A stretch of DNA of 9,529 nt from Dehalococcoidia bacterium (GTDB taxonomy: Bacteria > Chloroflexota > Dehalococcoidia > GIF9 > AB-539-J10), in assembly GCA_030612345.1 (NCBI GenBank), contig JAUWOB010000027.1, forward strand, positions 1-9,529. Direction: 5' to 3'. Shown one piece after another: positions 5,607 to 9,529 of the stretch (position 1 is its first letter; each line of letters starts with the position of its first letter). Made by a program: the position numbers and the translations under genes. The notes under the pieces are model-generated. The model ran no database searches and was not told the DNA's origin. It was given only the letters and a program-made list of their open reading frames with translations.

Positions 5607-8081
5607 TTACGACTGTTGCCAGCTCGGTTCCACCTTAGCCTTCCTCAGGCGCAGGGAATTGGTCACCACATTGAGAGAGCTAATGGTCATCGCCGCCATC
5701 CCCACCATCGGATGTAACAGCCCCAATACCGCCAGGGGGATAGCCAGCGCATTGTACACCCAGGCGTAAAAGTAGTTTTGCTTGATCTTTCTGAAGGTAG
5801 CCCGGGAAAGGTTCACTGCCGTGACCACAGCGCTCAGTTCGCCTCTCACCAGGGTGATATCGGACGATTCAATGGCAATGTCGGTGCCGGTGCCTATAGC
5901 TATGCCCACATCGGCCTGCGTAAGAGCCGGAGCATCGTTTATGCCATCGCCCACCATAGCTACCGTCCCGACCTCTTCCTGCAGACGCCGGATTTCCGCT
6001 GCCTTGTCCTGGGGTAAGACATCCGCCAGCCCCCGCGTAATCCGTACCTTTCTCGCAATGGCGGCGGCGGTTCTCCGGTTATCCCCGCTGATCATGGCCG
6101 TCTCCAGTCCCATCTTCCTCAATTCAGCGATGGCCTGAATTGAATCCTCTTTCAAAGTATCGGCCATGGCGATGATGCCTGCTATTTCGCCATCAACGGC
6201 CACCAGCATAGCTGTCTTGGCTTCATCTTCCAGCTCAGCCAGCCGCTTCTTGAACCGGCTGGAATCCATCTGAGAGTCCTCCATCAGCTTCTGGTTGCCC
6301 ACCAGGACCTCTCTGCCGTCTACCCTGCCTCTTATTCCTTTGCCGGTAACGGCTTCGAAACTATCCACCTCGGTGAGATGAATCCCCCGGGCCATGGCCT
6401 CTCCGACTACGGCCTGCCCCACGGGATGCTCCGAGCCCTGCTCCAGGCCAGCAGCCAGAGAGAGAATGTCCTTCTCCTCAAACTTGCTGCCGGCCACGAT
6501 CTCAGTGACCCCCGGCTTGCCCTTGGTAATAGTCCCGGTCTTGTCGAAAACAATGGTATGAACTTCGCTCATGGTCTGAAGCGCCTGTCCGTGACGGAAC
6601 AAGACCCCTTTCTCAGCCCCCATGCCGGTGCCCACCATCAAAGCTGTGGGGGTGCCCAGCCCCAGGGCGCAGGGACAGCTTATGACCAGGACGGCGATAC
6701 TGGCGAAGATGGCCAGGCTTACAGTCCCCAGGTCGGGGTTTATCCAGGGAAGAAACGAAGCACCCCAGGTGATGATCCTCATGAAGAAGTCAGGGAAGAC
6801 CAGCCAGCTGATACCCGTCAGAAGCGAAATCCCCAGCACCCCGGGCACCATGTAGCTGGTTACCCTATCGGCGAATTCCTGGACGGGGACCTTGGAGCCC
6901 TGACAGTCCTCTACCATCCTGATGACCTGAGCCAGGAAGGTGTCCCTGCCTATCTTGGTTGCCTTTACTTTTAGCAGGCCCTGCTGGTTGATGGTGGCGC
7001 CGATAACCCTATCGCCTTCTATTCTGTTCACGGGCATCGACTCGCCGGTGGCCATAGATTCGTCAATGGCGCTTTCTCCTTCCACTATCAGTCCATCGGT
7101 GGGGATCTTCTCGCCTGGCCTGACCACCATCATGTCCTCTACTTTCACCTCTTCGATGGCAATCTCTTTCTCCACGCCGTTCACCGAGATGCGGGCAGTC
7201 TTGGCCCCCAACTGCAGCAGTTTCTTGATCGCCTGAGAGGCCCGGCCTTTGGCCCTGACCTCCAGAAATCTGCCCAGTAGATGGAAGGCAACAATTCCCA
7301 TCGCCATTTCGATGAAGCTCGGCCCCGGCCAGATGAATGCCGCTACGCCCATGAAATAGGGCGGCACCGAACCGAGAGAGATCAGGACATCCATGTTGGC
7401 CCGACGGCGCCGGATCGCCCTCCAGGAAGCCTGATGGGTGGGCCAACCGGCCACAAACACCACGGGAAAGCCGAGCAGGGCGATTATCAGCACGTACCCG
7501 GGAATGGGAATAAACATGGAAAGAATCATCAGCGTCCACCCCACGCCTGCCGGGATGATAGCAAAGATGAAACGCCGTCTCGCCTTATGGACTTTCAGTA
7601 TTTCTTCGTCAACCTTATCATCTTCTTTCTCACACACTACCGAATAGCCGGCCGCTTCCACGGCCTGCTTGAACTCAGCCATGCCGGCCTCGCCCCTCAG
7701 ATAAGCAACGGTCGCCTTCTCGCTGGCCAGGTTGACGTTGGCCGATATTACCCCGGGCACCTTGGCCAGGGCCTTCTCAACGTTGGCAACACAGGAGGCG
7801 CAGGTCATGCCGCCCACGCTAAAGGTTATCTTCTCCAGGCCCACACCATAACCGGCGTCCGAAACGGCATCTACCAGCGCCCTGGTATCTATCTGACTCG
7901 GATCGTATTCAACAGACACGGTTTCGCTGGCCACATTGACATTGACCCGCGACAGCCCGCGTAGCTTAGCAAGTCCCTGCTCGATGGCGGCGGCGCAGGA
8001 GCCACAGGTCATGCCCGTCACCGGCAATATAACCTTCCTGGTTCTTTCAGACATCTCCCTCAAACCTTCTTGCTTAGCCAT
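5607..8081 (-). CDS. copA: Copper(I)-exporting P1B-type ATPase (CopA)
   Basis: An 824-residue membrane pump of normal length. Two N-terminal heavy-metal-associated domains carry GMTCGSC (C26, C29) and GMTCASC (C94, C97). After a linker come the paired first membrane helices (about 171-213), then two more (about 235-275), the actuator motif TGES (345-348), the CPC transport site (469-471) in the sixth helix, the phosphorylation motif DKTGT (D513), the HP nucleotide-binding pair (552-553), and GDGINDAP (711-718). The last helices contain YN (776-777) and MTISS (798-802), the membrane metal-site residues typical of Cu+ rather than Zn/Cd pumps. It would export cytoplasmic Cu+ at the expense of ATP. 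The ATG at 8081 has only a weak upstream AGGCG; an in-frame ATG at 8054 (residue 10) has AGAAGG about 10 bases before it and is an equal candidate. It is 51 bases downstream of the regulator gene. Confidence 0.95.
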   Translation of the reverse strand: MAKQEGLREMSERTRKVILPVTGMTCGSCAAAIEQGLAKLRGLSRVNVNVASETVSVEYDPSQIDTRALVDAVSDAGYGVGLEKITFSVGGMTCASCVANVEKALAKVPGVISANVNLASEKATVAYLRGEAGMAEFKQAVEAAGYSVVCEKEDDKVDEEILKVHKARRRFIFAIIPAGVGWTLMILSMFIPIPGYVLIIALLGFPVVFVAGWPTHQASWRAIRRRRANMDVLISLGSVPPYFMGVAAFIWPGPSFIEMAMGIVAFHLLGRFLEVRAKGRASQAIKKLLQLGAKTARISVNGVEKEIAIEEVKVEDMMVVRPGEKIPTDGLIVEGESAIDESMATGESMPVNRIEGDRVIGATINQQGLLKVKATKIGRDTFLAQVIRMVEDCQGSKVPVQEFADRVTSYMVPGVLGISLLTGISWLVFPDFFMRIITWGASFLPWINPDLGTVSLAIFASIAVLVISCPCALGLGTPTALMVGTGMGAEKGVLFRHGQALQTMSEVHTIVFDKTGTITKGKPGVTEIVAGSKFEEKDILSLAAGLEQGSEHPVGQAVVGEAMARGIHLTEVDSFEAVTGKGIRGRVDGREVLVGNQKLMEDSQMDSSRFKKRLAELEDEAKTAMLVAVDGEIAGIIAMADTLKEDSIQAIAELRKMGLETAMISGDNRRTAAAIARKVRITRGLADVLPQDKAAEIRRLQEEVGTVAMVGDGINDAPALTQADVGIAIGTGTDIAIESSDITLVRGELSAVVTAVNLSRATFRKIKQNYFYAWVYNALAIPLAVLGLLHPMVGMAAMTISSLNVVTNSLRLRKAKVEPSWQQS

Positions 8082-8132
8082 CGCCTATGGTACGCGACAA
8101 GAGACTGGAGCGCAATACTGCTCTGTCCAGGT

Positions 8133-8549
8133 TCATCCTCTTTTCCTCTGTCGCTGGGCCAGATCCTCTAAGGTCGTGGAATCCAGAACCTGAACCATCG
8201 CCTCCATCAACTCACTCCAGACGTCCCGGCTAGCACAAAGAGCAGAGCGCTGGCATAGTCCTGGATCACGGACACACTCTACCGGTGCAATGGAGCCTTC
8301 CAGAGCTTGAATCACCTCGCTGAGCTTGATCTGCGAGGGCGGCTTAACCAGCAGGACACCGCCTCGAGCTCCTCTTGTGCTCCTCACCAGACCAGCAGTT
8401 ATCAGAGGCGCAATCAAATGCTCCAGATAGTGCAGTGAAATCTCCTGTCGCCGGGCAATATCCTTCAGTGGGATCAGTCCTTCACCATCATGAAGAGCAA
8501 GGTCCAAAAGCGCCCTGAGTCCATATCTTCCTCTGGTAGAGAGCTTCAT
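8133..8549 (-). CDS. Rrf2-family transcriptional regulator with IscR-like cysteines
   Basis: A 138-residue DNA-binding protein. The N-terminal winged helix-turn-helix is typical: MKLSTRGRYGLRALLDLA, recognition region about 28-50 (DIARRQEISLHYLEHLI), and the wing STRGARGG (57-64). C92, C99 and C105 are placed almost as C92, C98 and C104 of IscR, which bind a [2Fe-2S] cluster, so this member probably senses Fe-S supply, oxidative or thiol stress, though some Rrf2 proteins use such cysteines differently (NsrR for NO, CymR for cysteine metabolism). It is the first gene of the leftward cluster and is the only regulator in the window, so it likely controls the copper and arsenic genes and itself. 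No ribosome-binding site is visible in the 20 bases before its ATG (see findings). No ArsR, CsoR or CueR gene is present in the window. Confidence 0.92.
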   Translation of the reverse strand: MKLSTRGRYGLRALLDLALHDGEGLIPLKDIARRQEISLHYLEHLIAPLITAGLVRSTRGARGGVLLVKPPSQIKLSEVIQALEGSIAPVECVRDPGLCQRSALCASRDVWSELMEAMVQVLDSTTLEDLAQRQRKRG

Positions 8550-8562
8550 ATGACTTCGTCAT
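8550..8562 (-). repeat. Short inverted repeat abutting the regulator start codon
   Basis: A perfect 5-base inverted repeat with a 3-base loop (ATGAC, TTC, GTCAT on the + strand) ends exactly where the regulator ATG begins. In the mRNA it would form a small hairpin in the place where a ribosome-binding site would normally be. It may be an RNA element, part of the operator, or chance. Confidence 0.3.
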
Positions 8563-8585
8563 CATTGTTGACTACAATGGTCAAC
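8563..8585. promoter_or_regulatory. Overlapping inverted repeats, candidate operator of the Rrf2 regulator
   Basis: Two perfect 6-base inverted repeats interlock here: GTTGAC (8567-8572) with GTCAAC (8580-8585), 7 bases apart, and CATTGT (8563-8568) with ACAATG (8574-8579), 5 bases apart. They lie just downstream of the predicted start of transcription of the leftward promoter, a usual position for a repressor site, so binding by the divergent gene's own Rrf2 product is the natural guess. They do not match the E. coli IscR consensus closely. Alternatively the outer pair could fold as an mRNA hairpin in the leader. Confidence 0.5.
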
Positions 8586-8592
8586 TTCGCAT

Positions 8593-8621
8593 AGTATAGC
8601 CAGGAATGCCGACCCCGTCAA
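8593..8621 (-). promoter_or_regulatory. Sigma70-type promoter of the leftward cluster
   Basis: On the - strand, TTGACG (8621-8616) and TATACT (8598-8593) are separated by 17 bases, five of six matches each to the -35 and -10 consensus. Transcription would start near 8586, giving a leader of about 37 bases before the regulator ATG. This is the best promoter match I see in the window and sits at the head of the whole leftward gene series. Confidence 0.65.
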
Positions 8622-8622
8622 G

Positions 8623-8652
8623 TTTTCAAAATCATCCGATCTGAGATATGAT
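8623..8652 (+). promoter_or_regulatory. Candidate promoter of cysS
   Basis: TTTTCA (8623-8628) and TATGAT (8647-8652) are 18 bases apart on the + strand (a TTTCAA reading gives 17). The -10 is good and the -35 is weak. Transcription would start near 8659, about 40 bases ahead of the cysS ATG. It is back-to-back with the leftward promoter, with little room between them, so the two may compete or share a regulator. Confidence 0.4.
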
Positions 8653-8700
8653 TCACCGAACAGAAAGAAGACAGGTGTCGATCACCCTCTGGAGAAAGAG

Positions 8701-9529
8701 ATGAAGGTATTCAACACTCTGAGCAGGCAGAAGGAGGATTTCCGCCCCCGCGGCGAAATTGTGACCATGTATGTCTGCGGAGTCACTGTCTACAACGAAA
8801 GCCATATCGGGCACGCTATGGCTTATATAATCTCCGATGTAATCAAGCGCCACCTTGAGTTCAAGGGCTACAAGGTTAAGCACGTGCAGAACTTCACCGA
8901 CATAGACGATAAGATTATCGACCGTGCTAACCGGTTGGGGATGCCACCATTGGAACTGGCCGATAAGTACATTGCCCGCTATTTTGCCGATATGTCTGCG
9001 CTGAATATCAAACCGGCCGATGTCTATCCCAAAGCAACCGAGGAAATAGCGATGGTCATCGAGATCATCGAGGGCCTTCTGGCCAAAGGTTACGCCTACG
9101 AGTCCGAGGGGAGCGTCTACTTCCGCGTCAGGAGTTTTCCCGACTACGGCAAATTGAGCCGCCGCAATCTAGAGGAGATGATCTCCCAGGCCGGCACCTA
9201 TGAAGAGAAGAAGGAATATCCGCTGGACTTTGCCTTATGGAAGGCGTCCAAGCCAGGTGAGCCTTTCTGGGAGAGTCCCTGGGGCAGGGGCAGGCCGGGG
9301 TGGCACATGGAGTGCAGTGCCATGGCCCTGAAGCACCTGGGCCAGAGCATAGACATCCACGGCGGCGGACAGGACCTTGTCTTTCCCCATCATGAGAACG
9401 AGATAGCTCAATCAGAAGGCTTCACTGGGCAAGCTCCCTTTGCTCGATACTGGCTGCCCAACGGCCTGCTGCAGCTGGACAAGGCAAAAATGAGCAAGTC
9501 CACCGGCAATCTGGTGAGCGTCAGAGACG
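8701..9529 (+). CDS. cysS: Cysteinyl-tRNA synthetase, N-terminal part, cut by the right window edge
   Basis: The first 276 codons are in the window, open to the right edge; full proteins are about 460-480 residues. It is a class I aminoacyl-tRNA synthetase that charges tRNA-Cys. Starting at the ATG at 8701, with GGAG 6 bases upstream, the protein has [11 protein letters not shown], the [11 protein letters not shown] strand, the HIGH signature at 35-38, FTDIDDKI after it, [10 protein letters not shown] (200-209), the HGGGQDL segment leading to FPHHENE (228-234), and KMSKS at 263-267. The four zinc ligands that bind substrate cysteine are all present: C26, C205, H230 and E234, in register with C28, C209, H234 and E238 of the E. 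coli enzyme. The part that is missing is the C-terminal helical tRNA anticodon-binding region. It is transcribed away from the metal cluster and shares the short intergenic region with the Rrf2 regulator. Confidence 0.97.
   Translation, partial: MKVFNTLSRQKEDFRPRGEIVTMYVCGVTVYNESHIGHAMAYIISDVIKRHLEFKGYKVKHVQNFTDIDDKIIDRANRLGMPPLELADKYIARYFADMSALNIKPADVYPKATEEIAMVIEIIEGLLAKGYAYESEGSVYFRVRSFPDYGKLSRRNLEEMISQAGTYEEKKEYPLDFALWKASKPGEPFWESPWGRGRPGWHMECSAMALKHLGQSIDIHGGGQDLVFPHHENEIAQSEGFTGQAPFARYWLPNGLLQLDKAKMSKSTGNLVSVRD

Noticed and set aside
7063..7539. 158-codon open frame on the - strand within copA
   Set aside because: It is a shifted frame inside the intact copA reading frame, rich in Arg, Gly and His as expected from out-of-frame reading.
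1..9529. CRISPR arrays, rRNA or tRNA genes, insertion sequences or phage genes
   Set aside because: I saw no repeated spaced units, tRNA-like folds, transposase motifs or terminal repeats in the window.

Overview
The window (9,529 bases) looks like a bacterial chromosome segment, probably from an anaerobe. It holds one long leftward gene cluster, read from about 8590 down to the left edge, and one divergent rightward gene at the right edge. The Fe-S proteins, the Rrf2 regulator, the anaerobic-type ferredoxin protein and the moderate GC content suggest an anaerobic or microaerophilic bacterium. The flavour of the Rrf2 and TlpA-like proteins reminds me of Chloroflexota (Dehalococcoidia), but that is an impression, not a demonstrated placement.

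Order of the leftward cluster, in the direction of transcription: an Rrf2-family regulator with an IscR-like three-cysteine motif (8549-8133); a CopA-type Cu+ P-type ATPase with two HMA domains (8081-5607); a small YHS metal-binding protein (5551-5306); a NifS/IscS cysteine desulfurase (5182-4016); a zinc ribbon fused to an LMW-PTP-type arsenate reductase (3984-3382); a ferredoxin-domain protein of unknown function (3381-2599); a CcdA-type electron-transfer membrane protein (2550-1861); a membrane-anchored TlpA-like thioredoxin whose two halves are in reversed order (1845-1288); a possible 20-codon ORF (1190-1128); an ArsM-type arsenite methyltransferase (1094-339); and the N-terminus of a DUF318/ArsP-type permease that runs off the left edge (189-1). 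Gaps are mostly 0-55 bases. Wider gaps (about 100-150 bases) lie before the desulfurase, before arsM (holding the small ORF) and before the permease. To the right, starting at 8701 on the + strand, is the first 276 codons of cysteinyl-tRNA synthetase.

How the genes may work together (inference): ArsC would reduce arsenate to arsenite, ArsM would methylate it, and the permease could export the trivalent methylated product. CopA and the YHS protein would handle copper. NifS supplies persulfide sulfur, which could repair Fe-S clusters damaged by Cu(I) or As(III). CcdA plus the TlpA-like protein would move reducing equivalents across the membrane. The first gene, and therefore the likely controller, is an Rrf2 protein of the kind that senses Fe-S or thiol status, rather than the usual ArsR, CsoR or CueR metal sensors. 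A good sigma70-type promoter (TTGACG, 17 bases, TATACT) and overlapping inverted repeats sit just upstream of it.

The most unusual item is the TlpA-like protein. Its C-terminal half-domain (cis-Pro loop strand and last helix) comes before its N-terminal half-domain (with the WCRYC active site), which looks like a natural circular permutation of the thioredoxin fold.
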